From contig OZ231126.1 in the NCBI GenBank assembly GCA_965153355.1, positions 37,820,001 through 37,884,000 of the forward strand: DNA of 64,000 bases, written 5' to 3'. Below, piece by piece: positions 24,855 through 35,168 of this stretch (position 1 is its first letter; the number at the start of each line of letters is the position of its first letter). The position numbers and the translations under genes were made by a program. The DNA comes from Flaccisagitta enflata (Eukaryota; Chaetognatha; Sagittoidea; Aphragmophora). The notes below the pieces were generated by a model that saw nothing but the letters and a program-made list of their open reading frames with translations, searched no databases and was not told where the DNA came from.

Positions 24855-25483
24855 AAAGACCTATAAAGATATGCTCATGGTCATGAAACTTAGAGAATTT
24901 CATAGTTGCAATGAATGGTCATAGTTCTTACTGTTGGCGAGTTTTGAAAGTGGTTTTAGTGAAGTAGTCCCACACTGGTGTTCATTGAAAGAATAGAGAA
25001 AGTCCTTTTTGGGCGGTGAAAGAGGTTGCTTTGGGCGGAAAAACTAGTTGGCGAATATTGCTAATCCTGTTGAGATTGGAGACAATTTTTTTTTCATTTT
25101 GTGGGGTCGAGATTTGGGGGCCGAGGGAGGGGTGAGGGGGTGGTGCATTACGCGGTTCTACTGTGCGTTGAGTCGTTGCTATTGATGTCGCTTTCACGGT
25201 CTTTCTACCGTTCCGCCGTTGTGATTTCCATGAGTGTCTGTCGCCTTAGTCTCAAAGTTTTTCTTTGCAGGATTTTTTTTCTTTCACATTCTTTAGGCCT
25301 CAACGAAAGAAACCATTTCTAATGCTACCATTTCCCTTTTTCCAAACTTCGCCTTATTTCATTTTTTGATCTTTTTTCCTTCTCCTCCTTATGCCTCTTC
25401 CTCATTTTTCTTTTTCTCTTCTCTCCCCCCCCCCCCCCATTTTCGTTTTTCACATACTTTTTTTTTCTTTACCGTCTTTTTCA
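24855..25483. other. Unassigned spacer
   Basis: Unique sequence with a G-rich patch near 25100-25140 and a C run near 25426. No gene recognised. Confidence 0.55.
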
Positions 25484-25514
<31 letters not shown>

Positions 25515-25619
25515 CTTCTTCTTCTTCTTCTTCTTCTTCTTCTTCTTCTTCTTCTTCTTCTTCTTCTTCTTCTTCTTCTTCTTCTTCTTCTTCTTCTTCT
25601 TCTTCTTCTTCGCCTTCTT
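25484..25619. repeat. (CTT)n microsatellite
   Basis: About 45 CTT units, ending at the left TIR of the telomere-repeat element. Confidence 0.97.
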
Positions 25620-25624
25620 CGGCA

Positions 25625-26073
25625 ATCATCTAGAATCCGGGATTGAGATTTTCAGAGGCGAAGACAGTAGCCTTTTGTTTCTGTAGGACTCGGGCGAGCA
25701 CGAGGAAGGTTATTGACGTTCATTTTACGCTGTTTATGTTTAGGTTTAGGGTAGGGTTAGGGTTAGGAGTGGAGTTAGGGTTAGGAGAAAGTTAGGGTTA
25801 GGAGTGGGGTTAGGGTTAGGTGGGGTTAGGGTTAGGGGTTAGGGTTAGGGGTGGGGTTAGGGTTAGGTGTTAGGGTTAGGGGTGGGGTTAAGGCTAGGGG
25901 TAGGGTTAGGGGTAAGGTTAGGGGTGTGGTTAGGATTAGGGTAGGGTAGTAGTGTGTTAGGGTTAGGGGTGGCGTCAGTTGTTTTAGATCATGGTAGATG
26001 TCAATTTCAATGGAGCTTTTTCATTATGCGTCTTTAATAAAACAGTTTTACTCAATCCCGGATACTAGATGAT
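25625..26073. mobile_element. TIR-bounded element carrying TTAGGG-like repeats
   Basis: The left end ATCATCTAGAATCCGGGATT and the inverted right end ATCATCTAGTATCCGGGATT match over 23 bp with one mismatch. Between them lie about 90 bp of unique sequence, the TTAGGG-like array, and about 80 bp of unique sequence. The element sits between (CTT)n and (TTC)n tracts of the same strand, as if inserted into one microsatellite. No transposase is present and no clear target duplication is seen. Confidence 0.8.
25741..25970 (+). repeat. Degenerate telomere-like (TTAGGG)n array
   Basis: About 25 TTAGGG units interspersed with GTGGGG, GGAGT and GGGGTTAGGG variants. The GT-rich strand is on top. Variant content and flanking TIRs argue for an interstitial array rather than a chromosome end. 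Confidence 0.92.
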
Positions 26074-26077
26074 AGCC

Positions 26078-26222
26078 CTTCTTCTTCTTCTTCATCTTAA
26101 TCTTCTTCTTCTTCTTCTTCCTAATCATCTTCTTCTCCTTCTTCTTCTCCTTCTTCTTCTACTTCTTCTTTTCCTCTTTCTTCTTTTTCCTCTTTTTTTC
26201 TTCTTATTCTTCTTCTTCTCCG
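26078..26222. repeat. Imperfect (TTC)n tract
   Basis: CTTCTTCTT interrupted by ATC, TCC and TTTCC variants; continuation of the (CTT)n on the left of the telomere-repeat element. Confidence 0.88.
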
Positions 26223-26741
26223 ATCATGATTCATAAGGGGTGAAATTGATGTTAAGGGAAACCTAAGTGAGCGCCAGACATAGAATATGGCGGATGTGAT
26301 ATCCTTTTCTTTCTTCGTTTCTTTATTCCTGCAACAACTATGCCCATTACTGAAACTTCCTAACGCTCTTTCTTCTAAAAAGGTAGAAAGACTTATGAGT
26401 CATGACTTATACCCGGGACATTGCGTTAGCTTTCTCAAGATTATGTTGCAACTTTAATATAATGATTTATCGAAACATTTGGATAACGACGAAAGCAAAA
26501 CTGACTTAATGATAAAAACCGCTTAGAGCAAGAAAGCCAATACAGCGTCTTTTCTTTCTATCTGGCCAGCAAAAAATGAAATTCTGTAATCCGAGTACAT
26601 CTGGACCGGCCAAGAAAAACAAGAAATGATAAGAGGCTGAACTCTTACGTAAAGACAATGACGAGATGACAAAAGAGAAGAACGGTTTAGGGCACGAGTA
26701 CCTCAGAAGAATATCGACCTAAGCGTAACAATATTTTGAGA
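26223..26741. other. Unassigned spacer
   Basis: Unique AT-rich sequence with no recognised feature. Confidence 0.55.
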
Positions 26742-26985
26742 AAACAAAGCCGGACATACGGCCAATAAGTAGTAGTTTGCGGGTAGGCCGGGGCAGTATG
26801 TGCCTGGGAAGGGGCCGTGATTTTCCGAAATCATTGTTTGAGCCAATTTCGCGTAGTCAAAAATGTCGCGTAACCTTCTTTCCTTCCTTCCTGCCTTCCT
26901 TCCTTCCTTCCTTCCTTCCTTCCTTCCTTCCTTCCTTCCTATGGACACGCCCTATCATGGAGTCGCTTTACAAGCGACTGAAAAA
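26742..26985 (+). mobile_element. Family B element with (TTCC)n core
   Basis: AAACAAAGCCGGACATACGG, CCAATAAGTAGT, a reduced GGGTAGGCCGGGGCAG block, GCCAATTTCGCGTAGTCA, then (TTCC)n at 26876-26940 where other copies have CAGACAGAC or ACCTACC. It ends in ATGGAGTCGCTTTACAAGCG with ACTGAAAAA, a clean hairpin (AGTCGCTT/AAGCGACT). Confidence 0.92.
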
Positions 26986-27077
26986 GGTAGAAAAGACTCA
27001 ACTAGGATATCCTCAATACCCTATATTTTGTATAAGAACCTACTTTATAAGAACATCAAGGCTACAAAATGCCCAGA

Positions 27078-27150
27078 AATTAAGAACGTTGTAGTTAGTT
27101 TATTAGTAGCTATCTCTATTTGTTTTGAGGGCTTCAAAAGAAAATGACGT
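27078..27150 (+). repeat. Short dispersed repeat upstream of an element, copy 2
   Basis: GAAATTAAGAACGTTGTAG and TATCTCTATTTGTTTTGAGG align with 10905-10982; both lie just 5' of an element start. Confidence 0.75.
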
Positions 27151-27160
27151 TCTTATAAAA

Positions 27161-27508
27161 AAACGAGGCCACGTAGGCAAATAAGATGCGCCGTGTGGAT
27201 CGTCGAACGAATGCGTTTCCGACCGACCGACCGACCGACCGACCGACCGACCGACCGACCGACCGACCGACCGACCGACCGACCGACCGACCGACCGACC
27301 GACCGACCGACCGACCGACCGACCGACCGACCGACCGACCGACCGACCGACCGACCGACCGACCGACCGACCGACCGACCGACCGACCGACCGACCGACC
27401 GACCGACCGACCGACCGACCGACCGACCGACCGACCGACCGACCGACCGACCGACCGACCGACCGACCGACCCAGCCAGTTAAAGAGGTGCTTTGGCGTA
27501 CCTAAAAA
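27161..27508 (+). mobile_element. Family C element with giant CCGA core
   Basis: Left end AAACGAGGCCACGTAGGC, AATAAGATGCGCCGTGTGG and ATCGTCGAACGAATGCGTTT match the second copy at 61529 in inverse. Right end AAAGAGGTGCTTTGGCGTAC and CTAAAAAG forms the family C hairpin. All the rest is CCGA. Confidence 0.92.
27219..27472. repeat. Perfect (CCGA)n microsatellite
   Basis: 254 bp with about 63 uninterrupted CCGA units, confined to the core of the family C element. Plus-strand frames read as RPTD repeats and were not accepted as a gene. Confidence 0.98.
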
Positions 27509-27550
27509 GTGTATTCGCGGTCGTTAGACAGGAGCGGGAATCACCAAATA

Positions 27551-27694
27551 CAGTTGAACCCCACTCAATCAGATCCGCCAGCAACGGAAATCTGCCTATA
27601 ATAGAGGCAAATTCATAATCCTTCCTATATTGGCGATAAAAGAATCCCGCCTTTAATAATACATTTTCTAGTCCTTTGAAACGGGATTTGACTG
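27551..27694. mobile_element. Small MITE, pogo-like ends
   Basis: Left CAGTTGAACCCCACTC, right inverted CAGTCAAATCCCGTTTC. Flanks are TA on the left and TG on the right, so the target duplication is imperfect. Confidence 0.6.
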
Positions 27695-27916
27695 TGTTGA
27701 AAAAGTTGATTATTCGACGTAGAAAAAGTTACTGAAAGAGCCGCGAAAAAAAAGAAAATAATGGGCGCATTATCTAAAAGATGAAGCTGAAATCACGGTA
27801 GTTTTACAAAAACAATCTCGAGCGGGAAGGACAGTACATAATTGGAATCGACATCCATTTCCTTTGTTCGCACTTCGACTGCTACTACAGACGTAGATCC
27901 TAAGAAATACGCCAAG

Positions 27917-27918
<2 letters not shown>

Positions 27919-27998
<80 letters not shown>
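27919..27998. repeat. (GA)n microsatellite
   Basis: About 39 GA units. Confidence 0.97.
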
Positions 27999-28001
<3 letters not shown>

Positions 28002-28061
28002 AGATTTAACTCAAGTGACAGATGACGATTCAATATGATGAAATAGGAGTGAGTTACGGAA

Positions 28062-28251
<190 letters not shown>

Positions 28252-28252
<1 letters not shown>

Positions 28253-28659
28253 GGTAGCAATTTTTTTGAAGAGTAGAAAGAAAGAAAAGAAGAGAGATGT
28301 TGGAGAGGAAGAAGCTCTAAGGAGCGACAAGAGGACTGAATAAATCACTTAAGCCTCCGAAAGCGCAGAGTTAAGTCCCGAAGGAAACCTAAGAGGGTTT
28401 TTCCTTCACTCTTTAAATGGCGTCTGATCGCGATATAACAAAAGGTGGAACAAGAAAGACGCGAAAGTGCATCCTCATGGGAGATATGAGGAACAATCAC
28501 ACAAACTGACAGCCGTTGTGGGTGCTTTAATCTCATAGGAGATATTAAGATATGAGGAAGAATTACACACTGTGATGTAAGGAAGAATCACAAACTGACA
28601 AACGAACTCAAAAAAGGACAGCCAGTGTGGATTTTGGTTTTCTTTGGGGAGGTATAGAA
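28252..28659. other. Unassigned spacer
   Basis: Purine-rich sequence; GGAGATATGAGGAA and GAAGAATCACAAACTGAC recur near 28478-28510 and 28545-28600, a small local duplication. No gene recognised. Confidence 0.55.
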
Positions 28660-28799
28660 AAACAAGGCCGTATACACTCCCCCCCCCCCAGTTGCGGACG
28701 GGTGGGCAGGAGCGGAATACAAAAAAACAAGCTCGAATTTTGTTTTGGTTACGGACGAACTGAGCGACTTGGCAAGCACTTGACGTGTCCGCGACTAAA
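28660..28799 (+). mobile_element. Family A element, GGAC subfamily
   Basis: AAACAAGGCCGTATACACTC, a C run, AGTTGCGGACGGGTGGGCAG and GAGCGGAAT at the left; GACGTGTCCGCGACTAAAG at the right. The GACC core is nearly absent and only the distal hairpin arm is intact. Confidence 0.82.
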
Positions 28800-29504
28800 G
28801 ATCACTGTAGGTGTCAGTGAAAGTTCATACGTCCATATGACAGATATAAAGATGAATCGCAAAAGTATCCAAAAATGACGTGGCACTCTTCCAAGATGAC
28901 GTATTAGAATGAAAAAGGTTAACCTTGTTTACACTGGAACTTATTACGATTCATTCGTAGAGTGAAAATGTGCATACAGTGAAACTTAAGTAGAGAAGTC
29001 AACATCGCTTGATCCCTTAGAGAAATGAGCGAAAAAGGCTGTGTCGGGATTTCATACATAGGTGAAATAATAGCCCAAGCGATACTAAAAGCTAAATTAT
29101 GATCTAGTGAAGTGAAATCAGGTCATTTATAGCCAATACTGTCCTGTGGTTAAGTTTTTTTTCCAAAAAAAATGGGCAAAGAATGTCAGTGTTAAAGAAG
29201 CTTAGAAGATAGGGTTGTCATGGCCGAACCAGGCCGCGTCGAGTTGAGGCGAGTTACCCCTTGTATCTCCAAAGCCTGGTGATTTCATATCTGCTTTCGT
29301 TTCGGTTCCATGACGACGCGCCTTGACGCGATGAAAAAAAGAAAGTGCACGTGACTTTGCAAAAGCTATAACCAAGTTGTCATAAATCAATGAGGTATTC
29401 TCAAATTAAATGTTTTGAGCGCAGTTAAGAAGGATCAAATCAAACTTTTCGAAGGCAAAAGTAACAAGACTCTGAAACCAGAGCACGGTAAACAATTGCA
29501 ACAA
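28800..29504. other. Unassigned spacer
   Basis: Unique sequence, nothing recognised. Confidence 0.55.
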
Positions 29505-29544
29505 CAAAAGAAAAATTAAAAAAAACAACACCAACAACAACAAT

Positions 29545-29600
<56 letters not shown>

Positions 29601-29701
29601 CGCAAACAACAACGAGAATAACAACGAGAATAACAACAACAATGAGAACAACAATGAGAATAACAAAAAACAATGAGAACCTCAATGAGATCATCAACAC
29701 T

Positions 29702-29743
<42 letters not shown>

Positions 29744-29799
29744 AACACCTACAACGATAATTACAATGGCAAGAAAAACAACAATAACGGCAAAAAAAC

Positions 29800-29850
<51 letters not shown>

Positions 29851-30062
29851 GGAAAATTATGACAACAACAACAACAACAACAACATTAACAACAACAACA
29901 AAAACATCAACAACAACAATGATAATGTCGACAACAACAATGACAATGTTGACAACAACAATGACAACAATGACAACAACAGCAACAATGACAACAATGA
30001 CAATTACAATGGTAATAACGGCAACAAAAAAACAAGGAAAACAACAACAACAACAACAACGA
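29505..30062. repeat. Imperfect (AAC)n tract, about 550 bp
   Basis: Blocks of pure CAA/AAC alternate with GAGAATAAC, GACAATGAC and AATTAC variants. It gives a 159-codon Asn-rich frame on the top strand and Val/Cys-rich frames below; all are simple-repeat translations. Confidence 0.95.
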
Positions 30063-31397
30063 GCGAGAGGAGAGACAATCAGCATCAGTGTAGTCATCAT
30101 CCAATGATACATGTCATATAAATTCAGCGTTTTTTATGATGGGGCCTTTTCTCAGTATTTGTTCAGCATTGCTGTTAAATGCCTTTTTTTAATGAAAATG
30201 GACATTTTACCTTTTCCCCTAACAAAAACAATGTTTTTCATTTTTTGACAAATCTTCTCCATTGATTAGCCCAAGAAGATAGTGAAGGAGATCAAGAAAA
30301 AGTAGGCAGAAACACCCGAGAGGGCGATTTTACAATTTTTTAGTCACAACGACATAGAATAGAAAAAAATGTGTGTTACGAGGTATCAAATGAAAGCCCT
30401 TGCAATACTGCATCGACTCATACCAGTCATTAGGGGTTTGGAGAAAAAAATTTTTTTCGTTTACATTGCTAACTTAAGTATTTTTTTCATGAGGTTTCAT
30501 TTCATTTTCGAAAATCGTTATGATTGTGATGAAGGATTAAATTCCCAAGAGCTATGCAATATTTTCATTCACTTCTTGGTCCATCTGTACGTTGGTAAGT
30601 ACATAGCTCGGTCAGTCCATCCTGCTTAAGTGCCTGGCCAGCTTATATCACTGCCCCTGACCTTCAGGCGATAAAGGCCTGTGCATCCTGCCTTCTTTTA
30701 TCTGTATGTGAGATGTGATTGATTGAATATATTGTAAAATTACATTTGCTGTTGCGTTCAATCGAGACAACATCGACTAGCTCATCTGTTTTCTTACCTG
30801 CTCACTCATGTTTACTCGATTTTTTTTGTTCTTGTTCACTCATTTAGGACTTCGTTGACTTAGGAACGACTGCTGTTCCTTTATTCTTTTGCTCTTGATG
30901 ACACTGTTTAATAATGAGTCTACACAGTACTTTACAACTAACGTTTTCCCCTTTTAAAAGTTCCTGAGCTAAAAACTATGCAAAGAATCAGGGAGCAAAT
31001 CGCCAATTCCAGGCAAACGAGGTTTTTTGTTTCAAAGCGTCCAAATACCAAAATCGAACGAATCGTGGAAGAGTGATGGGTGCAGAGATCGTCAATTTTT
31101 CATGGAAACATGTGTAAAGAAGCGAGCCGCTGGGAGAGTCTAAAAAGAGGTATTACCCCGCACCTTTCAGTGATTTTGGAAAAAGTTGATCTTTTGAATT
31201 TTTTTTCTTGAGCTTAAGTGGAAAGGCATAAACGATTTCTAACAAAAGGAACCACAAGACAACTACTCCCTTCCTCAATATTTCATCAGTTTTTAATGTT
31301 TAAGCATATAGTTTACTTATAATTTAGCATCAGAGACTGTTATGATGAAAAAATCTAATCAAAAAGAAGCGGCGGCATCTTAATTCCAGTGTGCATA
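30063..31397. other. Unassigned spacer, 1.3 kb
   Basis: AT-rich unique sequence. ATCACTGCCCCTGACC near 30637 and TTGGTCCATCTGTACG near 30579 hint at a very old family A/B relic. An 86-codon frame from 30369 has no recognisable domain. Confidence 0.5.
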
Positions 31398-31490
31398 CAG
31401 TTGCACCACGCAATAACGGATGTCAAGGGCCTAACCAATATTATCTTTCATAGGCGGATTTCTGTTATTCTGTTTCCTTGAAGACAATCC
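31398..31490 (+). mobile_element. MITE fragment, left end only
   Basis: TA at 31396-31397 followed by CAGTTGCACCACGCAATAAC resembles the left end at 37354. No right end is found; the element is followed at once by a family A copy, which may have interrupted it. Confidence 0.5.
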
Positions 31491-31803
31491 AACTGAGCCA
31501 ACACCTATAAGTCGTGTGCAGGACATAAATAGCTTAAGATGACTTAAATTGAGTTTAAATGACTCAAGGTGACCTGAAATTACTTGAAATGATTTAAAAT
31601 GACTTTAATGACCATATCGACCTTATTGACTTTAGTGACTTAATGTAACTTGATATGACTTAAAATGACTTGGAATGACTTATAATGACTCAAAATGACT
31701 TAAAATGACTTAGAATGACTTGTAATGGCATTTTGGAATCAGCTGTGAGCCCAAAAAGCTTAAAAACGCCGAAAAAGTAAAAAGGGGACCGACCGACCGA
31801 CCA
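31491..31803 (+). mobile_element. Family A element with AATGACTT minisatellite, hairpin lost
   Basis: AACTGAGCCAACACCTATAA, GTCGTGTGCAGGACATAAAT (same left-end variant as at 2577), then about 18 diverged 10-bp AATGACTTAA units. GCTTAAAAACGCCGAAAAAG and GGGGACCGACC follow, a segment shared with 48390 and 53800. The terminal hairpin is missing. Confidence 0.85.
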
Positions 31804-32095
31804 ATAATGCGTTAAGATGAAGTTACAACCAAAAATGCGTTAAAATGAAGTTACAAATTTTACACTGAAGTTTAAGTGGCTGCTAGTGTAGTCCTTGAAT
31901 GGAGGGAGGAAATATCTTTGTATTTCTTAGTGATAAGTGGGCAAAACGCGGGCGTGGTCGCGTTTTTTTCACCATAGCCCTTCAAAAAAGAAGCAAGATC
32001 AGGTGCTAAGGACAAGCTATTTTTCTCTTTTGTGTTTTAGGATCCCGTGATGGTGCCTTTTGTCTTTACATGTGATCGCGTTTGCCTTTTTCACT

Positions 32096-32096
<1 letters not shown>

Positions 32097-32186
<90 letters not shown>
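32097..32186. repeat. (CA)n microsatellite
   Basis: About 45 uninterrupted CA units. Confidence 0.97.
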
Positions 32187-32189
<3 letters not shown>

Positions 32190-32300
32190 TGTGAGCGCAT
32201 GCATTTCAGTCAATGCCTCTGTATATGTTTGTGTGCTCACACAATCATGCAGGAACCAGACGTTTTATGCAGGCATATTTTCAGAGAATTCATTTCTTTT

Positions 32301-32841
32301 TTTTTAGTCGCGTGCTACACGACTCTATGAGCCACTTTTTGGTCCATCGATCCGTCGGTCCGTCCATCCGTCTGTCCGTCACAAATAACTTTAAAGACAT
32401 TTTTTCCATTTTTTACACTTATGAACATTAGAGAATGCACTGGGAGAAGGCTTGAGATTTGGTGATTCACCAACCAAAAAAATGGCCAATTTTCACTGAT
32501 TCAGTGATTTGGATTTTTGTTTTTCTTTCTTTCTTTCTTTCTTTCTTTCTTTCCTTTATCTTTCTTCCTTTCTTTTTCACCTTTTCTGCATTTTTTCTTC
32601 CATTATTTCTTTGCGTACCACTTGTTGCAGCATAAAAATCACTGATAAAAAACGAAAAAACGGCTGTGGTTGTAGAAAATCGCCAAAAATCAGGGGTGAT
32701 TGATAGTCAAAACATATTTCAACTCTAACTGGGAGGTAGAGAATACTACTTTGAGGGTCATTTTGAGAACTCCAGTCTGTCAGTCTGCCCAAATTTTTGT
32801 GAAATGCCAACACACGCGACTTTGGTCTAATGACCTTGTTC
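32301..32841 (-). mobile_element. Family D element with extended interior
   Basis: TTTTTAGTCGCGTGCTACAC, CTCTATGAGCCACTTTTTGG, TCCGTCGGTCCGTCC and GTCACAAATAACTTTAAAG on the left; GCCAACACACGCGACTTTGG and TCTAATGACCTTGTT on the right. The interior is longer than in other copies and includes a (TTTC)n run at 32519-32552. Confidence 0.85.
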
Positions 32842-32854
32842 TTCTTCCGCTTGC

Positions 32855-33003
32855 TTTTTAGTTGCGGACACGCAACTCTACACCTTGCCGTGTCCGTTGG
32901 TCTGTCCGTCTGTCCATCGGTCACATTTTTGAATTGCGAGCGGTTTTCGCATCACTGCTCCTGCCCAACCGTCCGCGACTGGATTGCTATGTATCCGGCC
33001 TTA
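32855..33003 (-). mobile_element. Family A element, GGAC subfamily, complete
   Basis: TTTTTAGTTGCGGACACGCA at the left, GTCCGTTGGTCTGTCC core, TTTTTGAATTGCGAGCGG, CACTGCTCCTGCCCAACC, GTCCGCGACTGGATTGC, GTATCCGGCCTTATT at the right. The hairpin carries a matched change on both arms (GTTGCG/CGCAAC), while the 5' box keeps CGCGAC. Confidence 0.92.
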
Positions 33004-33022
33004 TTTTCTTTCCCTCTTCCCC

Positions 33023-33177
33023 TTTTTAGTCGCGGACACGCGACTCTACACCTTGCTCTGTCAGTCGGTCCGTCGGTTGGTCTGTCCGTTTGTCATGTTT
33101 CTTAATTGCAAGCGGTTTTTGCATTACTGCTCCTGCCCAACCGTCTGCGACTGTATTGCCGTGTATCCGGCCTTGTT
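33023..33177 (-). mobile_element. Family A element, GGAC subfamily, complete
   Basis: TTTTTAGTCGCGGACACGCG, CTACACCTTGCTCTGTCAG, GGTC core, TAATTGCAAGCGG, CATTACTGCTCCTGCCCAAC, CGTCTGCGACTGTATTGCCG, TATCCGGCCTTGTT. It lies 19 bp from the previous copy in the same orientation. Confidence 0.94.
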
Positions 33178-33476
33178 CTTTCATTCTTTCATTCATTTTT
33201 TTATCCTTCTTCCTTTCTAACTTTCCTGCTTCTTTTCTTCTTTCCTTCTTTCCTTCTTTCCATCTTTCCATCTTTCCATTTTTTCCTTCTTTCTTTCTTT
33301 CTATCCGCCGGTTTTACATGCAAGTACCGCTATCTGGCTAACTTTAGTCCAACTTTGATGCAGCTGAGTTTATATCTTCTATGCTTTTAGGACCCTCAAA
33401 GGTGTGACATTAATTAGTAGCTAAGGTTATTGTCTTTGCATCGCAGCCATGAGATTGTTCCTTCTTTGTGTCTTTC

Positions 33477-33606
33477 TTTTTAGTCGCGTGCAAACAACTC
33501 TACAATCCGCTTTGTCTGTCCGTCCGTTGGTCAGTTGGTTGGTCCCCATTTTACTTTTTTTAATGATTTTATTTCTCTGACCTCACTGCTCCTGCCCCTG
33601 CCCACC
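33477..33606 (-). mobile_element. Family A element, 5' end missing
   Basis: TTTTAGTCGCGTGCAAACAA, CTACAATCCGCTTTGTCTG, a GGTC core, CCCCATTTTACTTTTTT, CACTGCTCCTGCCCCTGCCC. The 5' box and terminus are absent; sequence passes into TTCCTTCTTTC. Confidence 0.85.
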
Positions 33607-33676
33607 TTTCCTTCTTTCAGTCTTTCTTACTTTCTTTTTTCCTTTTTTTTCTTTTTTTTTCTTTTTCTTTCTTTTT

Positions 33677-33751
<75 letters not shown>

Positions 33752-33775
33752 ATCTTTCTTTCTTTCAATCTTTCT
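33607..33775. repeat. (TTTC)n tract
   Basis: Imperfect TTTTC/TTCC leading into about 26 TTTC units at 33667-33768, directly abutting the broken family A element. Confidence 0.95.
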
Positions 33776-33848
33776 CTGTCCCTTTTTCCCGTTCCATTTC
33801 CTTGAATTATGTGTTCTTTTTGGGAGAAAGTAATTACAAAACCGTGCG

Positions 33849-33990
33849 TTTTTACCCACGGACACGCGACTCTAGAACTTGACCTGTGGTCTGTCCGTCA
33901 GTCCGTCAACCTGTTCGTAATATTTTTTAATTGTGAGCAGTTGTTTGCATTACTGCTCCTGCGCAACCGTCCATGACTGTCCTCCCGTAA
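33849..33990 (-). mobile_element. Family A element, diverged
   Basis: TTTTTACCCACGGACACGCG, CTCTAGAACTTGACCTGTGG, TCCGTCAGTCCGTC, TTTAATTGTGAGCAG, CATTACTGCTCCTGCGCAAC, CGTCCATGACTGTCC. The proximal hairpin arm and the 5' terminus have decayed. Confidence 0.82.
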
Positions 33991-34052
33991 CTAGTTAAAC
34001 ATGCATTCTCATCATTCTATAGAACTTCTTGCTTTCATTACTTTGATCAATG

Positions 34053-34129
34053 ATTCATTCATTCATTCATTCATTCATTCATTCATTCATTCATTCATTC
34101 ATTCAGTTATCCATTCATTCATTCATTGA
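34053..34129. repeat. (ATTC)n microsatellite
   Basis: About 13 ATTC units, then GTTATCC and four more. Confidence 0.95.
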
Positions 34130-34300
34130 AGCTGCTAAATTTTGCATGAATAAATAGTAGGTTATTTCCTGTCAGACAAAACCAGTCCAATTTTTTAAAA
34201 ATGATACTCCAGGCACCATTAAGGTTTCGCTGGTATCAGTTGCCTTTGATTGCAGGGTAGTTGGTCCTTGTTTATTTTTTCCATTTTTCCTCCCTTTCTT

Positions 34301-34458
34301 TTTCTATTAGTCGCGGACACGGGACTCTGCACTTTGCTGTGTCGGTTGGTATGTCCGTCGGTCCGTCTGTCGGTTACATTTTTGAATCGCAAGTGGTTCC
34401 TGCATTTCTGCTCCTGCCCACCAGTCCGCTACTGAATTGCCGAGTATCCGGCCTTGTT
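34301..34458 (-). mobile_element. Family A element, GGAC subfamily
   Basis: TTTCTATTAGTCGCGGACAC, CTGCACTTTGCTGTGTCGG, GTCCGTCGGTCCGTC, TTTTTGAATCGCAAGTGG, TGCTCCTGCCCACCAGTCC, GAGTATCCGGCCTTGTT. Confidence 0.92.
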
Positions 34459-34712
34459 GAGTTTCATTCCTGAGGGCGTGTTTTGACAGACGAAAAATTG
34501 TGTTCATTCTCGTAAAATGCGTTTACAGCATAAACATTTATTTATGACCCACGAGGAAGTGAATGAAGCGAATGAAGCAAGCAAGCAAAGCAAACATAGC
34601 AAACATAGCGAGTGAGTGGAGTGAGCGGTGCGAGCAATCGGACATAGCGAGAGACCAAGTGGCTCGTTTAAAACATGATTGTCACATGAAGAAAAGGGCG
34701 CTCAGTTTGTCA

Positions 34713-34818
<106 letters not shown>

Positions 34819-35168
34819 ACTTAGGCAAGTAGTTTTCCATTATAACTTTATCCCAAAAACCATTATGCTTGCCTTTTTGTTTTCAAACGCGAAAATTATA
34901 ACATTTTAGGAGGGTGATAGCGTTAGCCTTCGTAGAGCAGATAGAATTGTATAAGACAAATCTTGATTGAGTCAAATTAATAATACGTGATTTTCCTTGT
35001 GTCCATTTTTCTCCGTCACGTGAACGCGCTCACGTCCGCGTTCTGAACGCGACTAGGCCATTTTTTCTTATGAGGAACAACATGCTTATCTTCAAAGCGC
35101 TTGCTTTCCGATATTCCTGAAATTCAATCAATCTCTCACGCGATGCTTGGCCTGGTTGATGGAGGCCT
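34819..35168. other. Unassigned spacer
   Basis: Unique sequence with a CpG-rich patch (GTCACGTGAACGCGCTCACG near 35016). No gene recognised. Confidence 0.5.

Noticed and set aside
25741-25970. True chromosome end or telomere
   Set aside because: Repeats are degenerate, only 230 bp long, bounded by inverted repeats and followed by 38 kb of further sequence.
29642-30121. 159-codon Asn-rich frame that resembles a poly-Asn protein
   Set aside because: It coincides with an imperfect AAC microsatellite; neighbouring frames are equally open and no non-repeat domain is attached.
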